Below the pieces are notes generated by a model that had not been told where the DNA came from, searched no databases, and saw nothing but the letters and a program-made list of their open reading frames with translations. Positions 24,509-35,518 of a stretch of 64,000 bases of DNA are shown here, piece by piece (position 1 is the stretch's first letter; the number at the start of each line of letters is the position of its first letter). The translations under genes were made by a program, and so were the position numbers. The stretch is from Lantana camara (lineage: Eukaryota; Streptophyta; Magnoliopsida; Lamiales; Verbenaceae): contig CM074860.1 in assembly GCA_037501455.1 (NCBI GenBank), positions 38,636,501-38,700,500 on the forward strand, given 5' to 3'.

Positions 24509-25464
24509 TTCGCGAATGTATTCATTTGCACAATTAATGACCCGTGTTGCAAGCAAATATACAATTCAAGTGTACATGGGGTTGTTGAACGTTAACTGTT
24601 CACATTAACATGTAGAAGTCAATTAGTATTGTTAACCCTATCATGCTCGGTAGGTATACACACTATACACATCGATGGCACAAAATTTCATGATATACAA
24701 ACCCACAATTACACAAGTTTGCATATATATGAAACGCACGACTTAACATATAACATTACATACTAGGAACACTTAATTTACACAAATTCAGGAATCAACC
24801 ATATTATAAACATTAATCCACTTCCATTTGTAACACGGCACAACTACACATTTAAATAATTTCCATATTAATACTGATTTAAGAATTTCTAGTCATAAAT
24901 TAAATTCTACAATTTGTACATTTTAGCATACCAATCCAACCACATATTATAGAACTTTTCAAACTATTATTCAAATTCCGTACATTCAAATCCAATTCAA
25001 ATTATATTAATATATGCACAATCACACGACCTCATATAATACACTAAACAATATAATCACATTATATTGTCTAACAAATATGTTAATAACAACCACAAGA
25101 TAGAATTACAGCATATATGTAATTCCATAACCAATCATAATATAAAAGCGGGTCCACTTACGCATAACACATAATTACTTAAACTCACAAATACCTCAAA
25201 TTTTACCAAACATATATTTTCACCCAATAACCACCATATAACACCCATTAATCAAAATTCAACTAGTTTAAGCTATTCCACCTCAACATACTTACTACAT
25301 CCATATACACTCCAATATATCAAGAATCAACATAATAAACTTAATCCATTAACATAACGTAGATATAAGCAAATTTTCAGCTAAATCAAAACTATAAAAT
25401 ACAAGTTATATCACATCTAGGATACACTTTTAACTTTTAATATATACACAACACATTTAGGAAG
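24509..25464. other. AT-rich spacer, no feature seen
   Basis: A strongly AT-rich stretch with many short C(A/T)-rich words and no open frame, repeat or RNA signature that I can support. It is the old flank of the element that ends at 5415. Confidence 0.5.
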
Positions 25465-25862
25465 TGTTTGGTAGCATTTCTTTTTTAATATGATTTAATC
25501 ATCTTTGGGCTTATTAACTCATATTAGCTTCAACTAGGGGGATTTAATTTCTTGTTTGGTACTTAAATTTTGCCCAAAAGTATGCTAATCTGTAGTACCT
25601 AATTTCACGTTTGGTAGGCTAAATTAGCACTGCTTATTTTGGTTATTACCAATATACCCCTAATACAATGTCTACTAAATAATTATGAAGGGCAGGAATT
25701 GGAATTATAAAATGAACAGTACCCAATATTATTGTAATGAGACTTAATATCACCTCTTTTTGGAGATTGAAGTTTGAACTTAATGTGTGAACAGTTCCGG
25801 GCTTTTGCGGGCCAAATATTAAGTCACTCAAGCCCAATCACACTAATATACGTTACCAAACA
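25465..25862. mobile_element. possible MITE-like element
   Basis: TGTTTGGTAGC at the left answers GTTACCAAACA at the right, giving 10-11 bp imperfect terminal inverted repeats around a 398-bp AT-rich, non-coding core. GGGCTTATTAACT at the left is echoed inverted by AAGCCCAAT at the right. TGTTTGGTA-type ends are common in plant non-autonomous DNA elements. No clear target duplication was found, so the call is tentative. Confidence 0.35.
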
Positions 25863-26584
25863 AAAAATTAAGTCACCTAAATGCATGCTAATGGGGCTTA
25901 ATAAATTAAACAAGTGTATACATATTCATCAAATATTTGCATATACAGAAAACAGGGGAAAGGGAATTCAGTGTTCACAAAATTGGAGAAATTGGAAAAG
26001 AGAGTAATTTATGGTTGTTGATAGCTCAAGGCAGTGGCTAGACAATGTGGAGTCACGACGAAGAAGGTTGTTGGCCGCTGCTGGGTCTGCTTCCTTTTCT
26101 CTTTCTTTTTTATTTTTGTTATCTCGTATTCTGGCTGAGAGGAGAAGCAATCAAAGAGGGGTTGTTGGAGGGCATATGGAGGCTGAAGGTGAGCTAGGCC
26201 GGTGGAGGTGAGGCAGTCAGCGCTGAGATTGATAGTGGAGGGGAAATTGTCAATTGTTTACTATCTTGGTTGAGGGCGGAGGACGAAAGGAGAAGCGGTG
26301 GCCGATTGTGTGGGGAGGGTTGGTTAATGAAATGGTTGGCCAACCAGAGAGGAGGATGTGGTCGACTACGAGAAAGAAAGGTGATCGATGATGGCCCTAG
26401 GCTTCTTCCCTTTCTCTTAGAGTTAGGGTGAGAGGAAAAAGAGAGTTGAGGTTAGTCAGGAGAAAGGGGGAGACAATGGTGAACAATGACAGGAGGCGAG
26501 GTGGTAGTGAATAGCCGTCGGGCAACATTGGTGGAGAGTGATGTCGGCACTGGGTGGTGGAAAGAGGGACACCAGCATATTTCA
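25863..26584. other. unassigned purine-rich stretch
   Basis: From about 26010 the plus strand becomes G/A-rich (GGTGGAGGTGAGG, GAGAGGAGGATG). Short frames exist on both strands: plus 26011-26211 with a hydrophobic core, and minus 26397-26606. Neither resembles a known protein or has supporting context. It may be the edge of an older element or a decayed gene. The last nine bases (26576-26584) may be the left target duplication of the next LINE. Confidence 0.35.
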
Positions 26585-26714
26585 AATAGGTTCTAACCAC
26601 ATTCAATTAAGCCTATGCCGGGAGACTTTCTCTCACTAGAATGAATGCTCTGCCTTCTCTCTAGCTTGCATACTAATTTTTCCACTCTTTCTCCTTTTCC
26701 CACTTCAGATTCAC

Positions 26715-27340
26715 GTGGGAATTTTCACCTTTCAGCCTAAGTTTCAGAAATTCCTTTGTGTCTTTGAAGATTCAACAATATATCTCGAAGAAAGATTGGA
26801 ATTTTTCGAAAAATTCTGGGCTATTTTCCATAATTTCAGTCACGCTTTCACCTCAGTTTTGTGTTGGTTTGTCTCTATTTCAGCTCCAGATTTCGGAAAT
26901 TTCAGTCTATCTTTAAAGACTCAACACTTAAACTTGAAGAAAGATTGGAATTTCACACTTTCTGGGCTACTTTCCAGCTTCTTTGAGTCTACAACCCAGC
27001 AGCAGAACCTCCGCCAAGTCTTTACCTATCTCCTTCAAAAATTTTCAGTAGCTCAGTTTCTGGTTCTCAGCAGCTCAGTTTTTGGAACCAACAGTCATTT
27101 CGACTTGTTCTTGGTTACATAAAGCTACTGGAATTCTGTTTCGCTTGGGGCTGGAATAAATTTCTGGAACGTACAGTCTCCAGTTCCTGGAATCAACAGT
27201 GCTTTGTTTTGTTTCTCTGAGTTTCGGAAATCAACAGTATCTCCTTGTTGCAGATTTCTGGAATCTACAGTGCCAAGTTATTGCAGATTTTGGTTCGAAT
27301 CTTAAGCTGGGCCTTCATTCAACCACCTTGAAGGCGATAA
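26715..27340 (+). repeat. diverged tandem repeats in LINE 5' UTR
   Basis: A unit of about 150-170 bp occurs twice (about 26735-26835 and 26885-26985). It shares TTTCGGAAATT-like, GAAGAAAGATTGGAATTT and CTGGGCTA(T/C)TTTCC words. It is followed at about 27125-27285 by shorter ~50-bp units built on CTGGAAT-CAACAGT. Repeated 5' UTR units resemble the promoter monomers of some LINEs; a promoter role here is inference. Confidence 0.55.
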
Positions 27341-27664
27341 TTTTCAGGTTCTATACTATTTCTTTAAGTTGGTTACCTTGAGTTTTTCAGCTTTTGGGTT
27401 TGGATTTCTTGTTACTCTGTTTTTCAGCCTTAAAACAGGGGATGGTCTTAAGTCACAGAAATTCTTGAGTCTTTCGTTTTTCTGGATTTCGACTCTCTTT
27501 TGGTGATTCTCGAACAAATCCTCATTGTTACCCTTCAGTTTTATCACTCAGACCTTGTCAATATTTTGCTTCTTTGGTCGTAAATTTGGTGTTTTCAGGT
27601 TTTCTTTCTTGTCCTCTTTATTCTGTTTTTAACCACCAAGGAACTCCCCTCTTTACCTTCGAGA

Positions 27665-29773
27665 ATGGGGAAGAAAAGTGTGAGGACCCAGACACTTAAG
27701 AACAAGAAAAATCTATCTGAGATCAAGAGCTTGATTAACTCTCTAAATAGCACTTTGAATGCCAACAATTTACACGATGCAACCGTTTCTGGGGCAGGGA
27801 TTTCTTGTTCCTCTTCTGATGGAAATTCAGTCAGTATCTCGAATCAATATGGCCCAATTGGATACAAAAAATCAACAACCTCAGTTCAGGCTGTGCGTAA
27901 CCCTCCTCCAGAATTTGAATCATCTTCAAACCTTCATATTTCAAACCAAGTTGCTGCCCAGAATTCATCTCCCCATCCCAGCGATGAAAATTTTTCTGAC
28001 TCAACTGAGTATGTGGAAGTGTTTGCTGATATGGCACATGAGTCAGACGCAAAGGTGGCAGACTTGTCCCACATGGAAGGTGATGTGGGCAATTTCAGTC
28101 AACATGATAGTCCAACTTGCAACTCTTTGGCGGGAGAAATATTCAGCAATAATATTTTGGAGAAATCAAATGCTGCTCTTCCCAAGATTATGTCTAATCC
28201 CTCAACTAAAGCAGCTGAACCTTCTCCTCATTTTGGCGTCTCAAATACAGCTGTAGCAATGGGGAACCTTAAAGTGGCAGAAGTTTTTTCAGTTTATGGT
28301 GTACCAAGTCAACTAAAAGTTGGTAACACCAACCATGCCTCCCCTGCTAACTCCTCTGACAGCAGCCCTGCGTCTGTACCTTTGCAGAAAAATATCCCCA
28401 ACTGTGACCTACCTATAACCACAGCCTTGGAAAACTCCCACTCCTCTTCTCCAAGAATTAATCCGGTAAAAAGCCAACAAGGTGGTAAATTACCCAAGGG
28501 TAAAAAAGTTCACCAACAAACCCTTTCTGAGCCCCTTTCTGCTACGGAATCTAACAACTTGGAGGCTGCTTCGAATGATCTTCCTCCCAATTTTAACCCC
28601 GATAAGAAAACCTTTGCTGATTTGTTTCAACAACCCAAAAAGAACCCCATCCAAAGGCGTTTCAACATCCACAAAGTTTCAGTCAATCGCCAAGGACTAC
28701 AAGTCCAACAAGAAGATCTTAAACCGGTTGAGGAAACTTGGGGTCATTGTCTTATTGGTTGCTTCACAGGGCGTTTTCCCGGTATGCAAGTCATTGATGA
28801 ATTCATTAAGTCCCTTGAAGTGCAAATAAAAATTATTCCAAACTTTAGAGGATGGATAATTTTTAAATTTCAGAATAATGCCGACTGCGATAAGGTGCTT
28901 CAAGGTGGTCCCTACCGTATTGGAAATGTGTCGCTCATACTCAAAAAAGCGGACACGAACTTTGCTTATGATAAGCGCGAATTTCTTAAGAAGCCGGTTT
29001 GGGTTAAAGTGGAACAAATCCCTCCTTCTCTGTGGCATGAAAGAGGATTTAGCATGATTGCATCTTGTCTCGGTACCCCCATCTGTACGGACGATATTAC
29101 TGATCAAGGTGATAGATATTGTTTTGCTCGATTTCTAATTGAAGTTGATGCAAATGAGACGCCACTGCACCACGTTAATTGCTTTTTGCCTACCGGAAAG
29201 CAAATCAAATTGCCTGTCACTTATGAATCCTTCCCAAATTTTTGTTGTTTTTGCAAACAACATGGGCACAATCCATGGCAGTGTTTTAAGGACGAGGAAG
29301 GAAAACTGACGCCTCTTATGTCCCGCCTTGTCCCGCTCAAATCTGCAATTCCTAACAGGAATCATACTACAACGGGAAACACCAATAAGGCGAAGAATCA
29401 ATCTGTGCCTTCCAAGTCCGCTCCTCCAGTTCCTAACAAAGGAATCAATTCCAGACCTACAAATGTAGTCAAAGTGGGCAAATTTGGATGTCCTGAATCA
29501 GCCTTGGCTGATAAGGTGAAGTCTGCTAACAAACACACTTGGTATGATGATGAAGGAGCTGCAGTCACCAAGACAACCAACAAGGTCAATACCCACATTT
29601 GGTATAAGGATAACCCAATTCACTCAGATGATGAAGAGAACCTTCTTCTTGAACCAACCCTCAAAGATCAACAAGCAGTCCTCGAACAAGAAGCCATTGC
29701 CAGAAAAGCCATAGTTGAGCAGATTTTCGATTTGAGCGGCGGAGGCGCCGATACCTCCTTGGTTCCTACATGA
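27665..29773 (+). CDS. LINE ORF1 protein (DUF4283 + zf-CCHC_4)
   Basis: A 702-codon frame encoding the RNA-binding ORF1 protein that packages LINE RNA. Residues 1-20 are basic (MGKKSVRTQ). Residues 20-340 are low-complexity, rich in S, N, P and K. A DUF4283 domain spans about 355-450, opening with ETWGHCLIGCF and including GPYRIGNVSLILKK. The adjoining WVKVEQIPPSLW region leads to a CCHC knuckle with C527, C530, H535 and C540. The tail is acidic/polar. The start is the first ATG of the frame, after a long leader. Its TGA stop overlaps the ATG of ORF2 (ATGA, 29770-29773), suggesting ORF2 is translated by termination-reinitiation. DUF4283 plus CCHC is the standard ORF1 layout of plant L1 elements. 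Confidence 0.9.
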   Translation: MGKKSVRTQTLKNKKNLSEIKSLINSLNSTLNANNLHDATVSGAGISCSSSDGNSVSISNQYGPIGYKKSTTSVQAVRNPPPEFESSSNLHISNQVAAQNSSPHPSDENFSDSTEYVEVFADMAHESDAKVADLSHMEGDVGNFSQHDSPTCNSLAGEIFSNNILEKSNAALPKIMSNPSTKAAEPSPHFGVSNTAVAMGNLKVAEVFSVYGVPSQLKVGNTNHASPANSSDSSPASVPLQKNIPNCDLPITTALENSHSSSPRINPVKSQQGGKLPKGKKVHQQTLSEPLSATESNNLEAASNDLPPNFNPDKKTFADLFQQPKKNPIQRRFNIHKVSVNRQGLQVQQEDLKPVEETWGHCLIGCFTGRFPGMQVIDEFIKSLEVQIKIIPNFRGWIIFKFQNNADCDKVLQGGPYRIGNVSLILKKADTNFAYDKREFLKKPVWVKVEQIPPSLWHERGFSMIASCLGTPICTDDITDQGDRYCFARFLIEVDANETPLHHVNCFLPTGKQIKLPVTYESFPNFCCFCKQHGHNPWQCFKDEEGKLTPLMSRLVPLKSAIPNRNHTTTGNTNKAKNQSVPSKSAPPVPNKGINSRPTNVVKVGKFGCPESALADKVKSANKHTWYDDEGAAVTKTTNKVNTHIWYKDNPIHSDDEENLLLEPTLKDQQAVLEQEAIARKAIVEQIFDLSGGGADTSLVPT

Positions 29774-32700
29774 ATTTGCTCACTTGGAATGTCATGGGCT
29801 TGAACCGTACCCAGAAGCAACAAACGGTTTCAAGGCTTATTCGGCAGCATCATTGCCATGTAAGTTGTTTACTTGAAAATAAAGTCTCTCTTGAAACTTT
29901 TAATTTCTTTATGAAGAGTCAGCTACCGTCTTGGAACTTTGTGCATAACTTTGATGCTATTAGAAATGGAAGAATTGCGTTATGTTGGAATAGCTCTTTT
30001 GTTAATTGCGACATTGTTGAAATTTCTTCACAATTCATCCATGCCATACTTAAATGCCGCACCACTCACATTGAATTCCATGTTTCTTTTGTGTATGGCC
30101 TTTACTCTGTCTCGGCACGAGAACAACTCTGGAAAGACTTGCAAAGGCTACGAATTCCTGCCTCCTCACTATGGCTTGTTGCGGGAGATCTTAATTGTGT
30201 CGCCGATGCAACTGAACGTATTGGCATCACTCCATCAGCTTATGCCATGAGAGATTTATTGAATTTCAGAAGTTCTTTGGGTTTTGAAGACGCCCCGTAT
30301 ACTGGAGACTTATTCACATGGCATAGGGGAAACAAGTTTGCTAAACTTGACAGGGTTATGATCAACCAACAATGGGACACTACGGGCACTTTCTGTCGTG
30401 CGCACTTCCTCCCCAAAATACCCGAATCGGATCACTGTCCTGCCATCATCAACTGTTTCAAAACAGCAAGCGTTGGCAAGAAATCTTTCAAGTTCTTGGA
30501 TATGTGGGCGAAACACCCCGCCTTCACTTCAATTATTTCAAACTCTTGGAGCAATACCCACTTCTATGGAAGGCACCAATTCATTCTCTGTAAGAAGCTC
30601 CAAACCATCAAGAGTCCTCTGAAGCAGCTCAATAATCAAGAGTTCAGCCACATATCTTCCCGTACCAAAATGGCAGTCACTAATTTTCAAGAAGAATTCT
30701 TGAGACTCTCAGCTGATCCGGACAATGAGCTTCTGGCAGACTCTGTTTCCTTTTTAAGGAAAAAAGCAATTTTCCTTCAAGAGGCGGAAAGGACTTTCCT
30801 CCAACAAAAGGCACGAACTCATCACATAATGGAGCAAGACCGCTCTACTGCCTATTTTCACGCCATCATCAAGAAGAATCAGACAAGAAGAGCCATCACA
30901 CACCTTATCAAATCTGATGGTTCTACCACCAATTCTTTTCAAGAGATTGGCGATTGCTTTGTGGATTTCTTCAAGGGTCTTTTTGGTACCAATATACATA
31001 CTGCGCCTTTGAACGCTCTCGTCCTTGAACAAGGTGAGCTCATTACGGAGGAACAGGCCCGCCAACTTTCTATGCCACTTTCGGACACTGAAATAAAGGA
31101 AGCCCTTTTCTCCATTGGTAATGAAAAAGCCCCGGGACCAGATGGATTCTCGGCTTGCTTTTTCAAGAAGAGTTGGCCAATCATCCGCTCGGATTTTTCT
31201 AACGCCATTCGGGAATTCTTTGAAAATGGCAGTCTTCTTAAGCAAATTAACCATACCGCCATTAGTCTTATTCCCAAAAAGGAAGGTGCAACGGACGTCA
31301 AGGACTTTAGGCCCATCTCTTGCCTAAATGTTACCTACAAAGCCATCTCCAAAATCCTTGCCAATCGCCTTAAAGCAGTTTTGCATAGTATCACCAACCC
31401 TGCCCAAGCTGCATTCGTACCGGGCCGTCAAATGAAAAATAATATTTTTCTTGCCCAAGAGTTGCTTCGAGGCTATAACATCAAGAGAAGCACACCTAGA
31501 GTTATGATGAAACTCGATCTAACGAAGGCCTTCGATTCCATCTCGTGGACTTTTATCAAGGATCTTCTCACCAGTCTGAATTTCCCTGAAAAATTCATTC
31601 TTTGGATCATGGAATGTATTCAAACTGCTTCCTTTTCGGTTGCCCTTCAAGGAACTTTGTATGGCAAATTTGATGGCAAACGTGGGGTTAGACAAGGAGA
31701 TCCCCTATCTCCTTATCTTTTCCTCATTTGCATTGAATACTTTTCGAGGCTACTCAAGCTTAAAACGCATGGAACGGACTTCAATTTTCATGCCAAATGT
31801 CAGACTTTGGGCATCAACCACCTCGCTTTTGCTGATGATATCATGCTTTTTTGTAGGGGCGATAGAATTTCTGTCAGGATACTCATGGAAGCCCTTAAAG
31901 AATTCCAGCTCGTTTCGGGTCTGCACGTTAACCCTGAAAAATCCAATATTTTCATGGCGGGACTCAAGCAACATGAGATGGCAGAGATTTTGCTTGAAGC
32001 TCCTTTTCAAATTGGAGTCTTTCCAACTCGATACTTGGGTATTCCTCTTGCCCCTCAGAAAATATCAGTTGCCCAATACCAACCGCTTCTGTCTTCCATT
32101 GAAAAGTATTTCAACAGCTGGAAAACTTCCTCCCTCTCATATGCGGGCAAATTGGAGCTCATCAAATCAGTGATTCAAGGAGTCGAATCTTTTTGGTTGC
32201 AAGCTTTCCCAATCCCAGCCACTATCATTGATAAAATCAACGGCCTCTGTAGAAACTTCCTTTGGAGCGGGAAAAAAGCGAAAGTTGCTTGGAGGGACGT
32301 TTGCAAACCGTTTGCGGAAGGTGGCCTTGGTATTAAGGATGCATCGGTCTGGAATCTTGCTCTCCTCTCGGGAAATGTTTGGGATATTCACAGTTCGAAG
32401 AACTCTTTATGGGTCAAATGGATTCACTCCAACTTCCTTCAATCCGACCCGTTTTGGACTTGGAAGCCACATGCAAGGGACTCTCCCCTCCTCAAAAAGA
32501 TTGCTACCATTCGTGATCTTTTCATCCAAAAATTTGGAGGTATAGAGCAGTCTATCTCAGGGCTCAACACGATGGTGGTGGATAACAATCTCAATTCTTG
32601 CCGCGTCTATGAGCTCCTCCGTGTAAAAGGTACAACTTATCCTTGGATGTCTTTAATTTGGAAAAGCTACATTCCACCAAAGATTAGCTTTATTACTTGG

Positions 32701-33123
32701 CTAGCTTTTAAAAACCGCCTCCCAACAAAAGACAACCTTCTTTACCTGGATATTCCTAGAACTTGTCCCCTTTGTGCTTGTCACGATGAATCCACCAACC
32801 ATCTTTTCTTTAGTTGCATTTTCACAAAGCAAATCTGGTCATCGATTCGGGACTGGATAAGAGTACCTTTTGGCATGAACACCTTGCTTAGCTCAGTCCG
32901 AACCATCAAGAGGTCTTATTCTGGGGCTCGCCCCAAGTCAAAGATTTTACGCCTCTCATTTTGTTGTACCATCTTTGCAATTTGGGAAGGCCGGAACAAG
33001 GTGGCCCTGGACAACTCCGCTGTGCAAAAAACGGACATCTTAGCAAGGATCAAGCGTCTGGTTTACACTGTACTTTATAAGTTGTATCCCGTTGAATTTA
33101 TCCTGAATTTTCTCAATATCTAG
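29770..33123 (+). CDS. LINE ORF2: endonuclease-reverse transcriptase
   Basis: An 1117-codon frame for the enzyme that nicks target DNA and copies LINE RNA onto the nick. The APE-type endonuclease covers residues 1-230, with N7 (TWNVMG), E36 (LLENK), D140 (GDLNCV) and D221/H222 (SDHCP) in place. The RT spans roughly 480-760 with LDLTKAFDSISW, GVRQGDPLSPYLF and the catalytic FADD at 687-690. The thumb and YAGKLELIKSV region follow, then a zf-RVT domain with CPLC...H...C near 1000-1040. The protein ends without RNase H. All hallmark catalytic residues I can check are present, so it could be active. The start codon overlaps the ORF1 stop. Confidence 0.93.
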   Translation: MNLLTWNVMGLNRTQKQQTVSRLIRQHHCHVSCLLENKVSLETFNFFMKSQLPSWNFVHNFDAIRNGRIALCWNSSFVNCDIVEISSQFIHAILKCRTTHIEFHVSFVYGLYSVSAREQLWKDLQRLRIPASSLWLVAGDLNCVADATERIGITPSAYAMRDLLNFRSSLGFEDAPYTGDLFTWHRGNKFAKLDRVMINQQWDTTGTFCRAHFLPKIPESDHCPAIINCFKTASVGKKSFKFLDMWAKHPAFTSIISNSWSNTHFYGRHQFILCKKLQTIKSPLKQLNNQEFSHISSRTKMAVTNFQEEFLRLSADPDNELLADSVSFLRKKAIFLQEAERTFLQQKARTHHIMEQDRSTAYFHAIIKKNQTRRAITHLIKSDGSTTNSFQEIGDCFVDFFKGLFGTNIHTAPLNALVLEQGELITEEQARQLSMPLSDTEIKEALFSIGNEKAPGPDGFSACFFKKSWPIIRSDFSNAIREFFENGSLLKQINHTAISLIPKKEGATDVKDFRPISCLNVTYKAISKILANRLKAVLHSITNPAQAAFVPGRQMKNNIFLAQELLRGYNIKRSTPRVMMKLDLTKAFDSISWTFIKDLLTSLNFPEKFILWIMECIQTASFSVALQGTLYGKFDGKRGVRQGDPLSPYLFLICIEYFSRLLKLKTHGTDFNFHAKCQTLGINHLAFADDIMLFCRGDRISVRILMEALKEFQLVSGLHVNPEKSNIFMAGLKQHEMAEILLEAPFQIGVFPTRYLGIPLAPQKISVAQYQPLLSSIEKYFNSWKTSSLSYAGKLELIKSVIQGVESFWLQAFPIPATIIDKINGLCRNFLWSGKKAKVAWRDVCKPFAEGGLGIKDASVWNLALLSGNVWDIHSSKNSLWVKWIHSNFLQSDPFWTWKPHARDSPLLKKIATIRDLFIQKFGGIEQSISGLNTMVVDNNLNSCRVYELLRVKGTTYPWMSLIWKSYIPPKISFITWLAFKNRLPTKDNLLYLDIPRTCPLCACHDESTNHLFFSCIFTKQIWSSIRDWIRVPFGMNTLLSSVRTIKRSYSGARPKSKILRLSFCCTIFAIWEGRNKVALDNSAVQKTDILARIKRLVYTVLYKLYPVEFILNFLNI

Positions 33124-33714
33124 GAAGAAGTTCTAGATAGGCTCCTTTGTATCCTGTAATAGTTGTTTTGGTTGGATTAAAATCAACAGTTTCCCCTCCC
33201 CCTCACGGCACACTTGCACATCTGCTATCATGTTGCAAGGACCTGAACTTGCTAGCTTGTTACTCTCGTAATTGACGGACATTTTGGGGATTGTGAGAAT
33301 AGCCTGTGCTGTTTAATCACCCCTTTGTACAAGTTGGCCGAAAGTGGGGCCGGAAAATCCCCCCCGGTTTCCACTTCCTTAGATTGAGTGTTTTTCTGAG
33401 TGGCGGGCATGTGAGGGAGTGATCCCGATATTGAGCGACCCTTGCCATGTCAGCTGCTACAAAATTTTCCCCACCTTCACTATATCACCGTCATGCCTCT
33501 CTTGGAGTTTTCCTAACCCTCCCACCCCCAATTTTTCCTACAGGTAGCTTTTTACATGGAAGTCATTTCTCTTGCTTGCAATTGGATTTTGAGGCATCGC
33601 ACTACCTGGACTCCTCCAATTGGGTTGCTACTTGCATGCCTTCTCACCGCCTTTCATTCAGCACAAAATAGGCTTTTCGGTCTCTTATTTGCAACCGCCC
33701 TTTTTCATATTGGG

Positions 33715-34045
33715 CTTAAACCGACAAGGCAACTATCCCGACAAGGCAACTATCCCGGACTATAATCTGGGAGAATCAAGCTCAACTTTTGGCACAACCA
33801 AAGTTTCCTCGCACCATAGATTTTCGCAGCCTCAACCGACTTAGGCAACAATCCCAGAATCACAATCTGGAAGAATCAAGCTCAACTTTTGGCCCAATCA
33901 TTTTTTCCTTACAACAAAGTTCTTTTTGGGGCTTACACCGACAAGGCAGCTATCCCGGACTCATATTCTGGGAGTACCAAGCTCATCTTTTGGCCCACCC
34001 ATATTTTCTCGCAACATACACATTCGCAGCTTCATCCGACAAAGG
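33715..34045 (+). repeat. three ~105-bp repeats in LINE 3' UTR
   Basis: Units start near 33722, 33834 and 33935. Each has CGACAAGGCAACTATCCC, then a TCTGGGAGAATCAAGCTC-like block, CTTTTGGC, a pyrimidine-rich part and CGCAGC. A short partial copy follows at 34034. The 3' UTR is normally where the LINE RT recognises its RNA, so repeated units there may matter for template recognition (inference). Confidence 0.65.
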
Positions 34046-34341
34046 CAACCCTTAGACGGGACCAACAGCCCAACCATCATCTCCTGGGCTTTCACCAGTT
34101 CTGGCAGCTTCATCAACTTTTCGTGCTCGAATTGCAGCACAGCTTTATTGCTTGCACCAACAGTTTCTGGGCTTTCACCAATTAGGGCGGCCTTCAAACT
34201 TTTGGTGCTTGCACCGCAGCTTTTTTCGCTTCACTTGTTTTAGCTTTTTGTTTCGTCTTTTGTGCACCCTTGGGTGCTTAGTATATTCTTTCTTGTATTT
34301 TTCTTTCTTTGTTTTGGGAATAAAATTTTTACCTTTACCCC

Positions 34342-34359
34342 AAAAAAAAAAAAAAAAAA
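34342..34359 (+). other. LINE poly(A) tail (18 A)
   Basis: An uninterrupted run of 18 A after the GTTTTGGGAATAAAATTTTTACC end of the 3' UTR. A pure tail fits a recent insertion because such tails decay quickly. Confidence 0.8.
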
Positions 34360-35515
34360 GACATATTTCATAAAGTTGCAATTAAGTCGAATGTGGGTGC
34401 TTTGGTGTATGATATTCAACATACGGTCTCTTTAATACCGGGCGTCCATTCTCATTTGTCCAGTGTGAAGAAACAAGGCTACATATAAATTTGTGAAGGG
34501 TACTTTGAGTTCCCTAATATCATCTAATATCGTCATTTCTTGTATCGTGGAACATCTAGATAACTATCTAATCTTCTCTTCCGTTGCCCAATTCTAAAAG
34601 CGAATGCATTAATTTTGGTTGATTATACAAATGCAGGATGTTTCCACAAAAGCTTAAATCCCAAACATGTAGAGTTTTTACAATTGGGAGAACAAAAACT
34701 AACAATCGGAGGAACTTTGAATTTTTGGCAATTACAAAAACTCACTCTCTTTACTACTTCCAACCATGCTGAAACCTTGAAAATAAATTTATATATACAA
34801 ATAATAATTCCACGTCCCACCAAAGTTCTTCCAATATATGAACATCTAATATGCTTAATCACATAACAACTCTACAAATCTCCTTGCAAAAGCTCTTACT
34901 ACTACAAATTTCAAGAAACACATCCTTCAAATTCTTGTCCCACTAAGTGGAAATTCTTGTAATAGTTGAAAAATTGTTGGACGCAATTGCAAATATTAAA
35001 ATACATTGCAAGCTGTATATCTTCCGTTACAGTCGTATACAATTTCTATAGTATCTTGCCTTGTTTCCCATATTTGTGATTACATTTTCGGTACAATTTT
35101 TTTATTTGGTGTAATTTTATCTTTATTACTGTAGTTACCAATGACACAAGGCATTTCCATTCCTACATAATTTCATACCAATCATACTAGGCAATTTAAC
35201 TAGAGCTTCCCTATTTGGATCCCGCTGTATAGAGTCAAAATTTTATCTTTTAATATTCATCCTTGCGCCACCCTCTTGAGAACGGAAATATAGAATCGAA
35301 ACTGATAAGAAAATTTGATATTTTAGAATTTAGTTCCCCAACGTCCAAATGCACTAGAGGAAGTGTCACCGGATAGCGAGGGGAACCATACTTTGTAGCT
35401 TCACTCATAAATATACCAAAAGATCATAATGGTATATAATATATAACTGAAGTAAAGCACAACGTTCAAAACAAACAATATGAAGAAAAATATTAAAAAT
35501 TAGAGAAAGTCCGAG
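34360..35515. other. AT-rich spacer, no feature seen
   Basis: AT-rich DNA with short frames only (for example 34615-34866 plus and its mirror). I found no transposon ends, protein motif or box C/D pair. It may hold the 3' end of the snoRNA transcript from the next region, but no terminator can be identified. Confidence 0.45.
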
Positions 35516-35518
35516 AAA

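Larger units (their letters stand above)
26585..34359 (+). mobile_element. full-length L1-type LINE with both ORFs open
   Basis: A 7.8-kb element with a 1.1-kb repeat-bearing 5' UTR, ORF1 (27665-29773), ORF2 (29770-33123), a 1.2-kb 3' UTR with internal repeats, and an uninterrupted tail of 18 A. CATATTTCA occurs just before (26576-26584) and two bases after the tail (34362-34370) and may be the target duplication. The left edge is therefore provisional. No stop, frameshift or insertion interrupts either ORF, unlike every other element in the window, so it is the youngest or best preserved. It lacks an RNase H domain, separating it from the LINE at 5426. Confidence 0.85.

Noticed and set aside
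26011..26211. 66-codon plus frame with hydrophobic centre as a secreted peptide
   Set aside because: No family, no conserved context, lies in low-complexity purine-rich DNA upstream of a LINE.
30754..31316. Minus-strand frames of 166 and 125 codons
   Set aside because: Shadows of the intact LINE ORF2 on the opposite strand.
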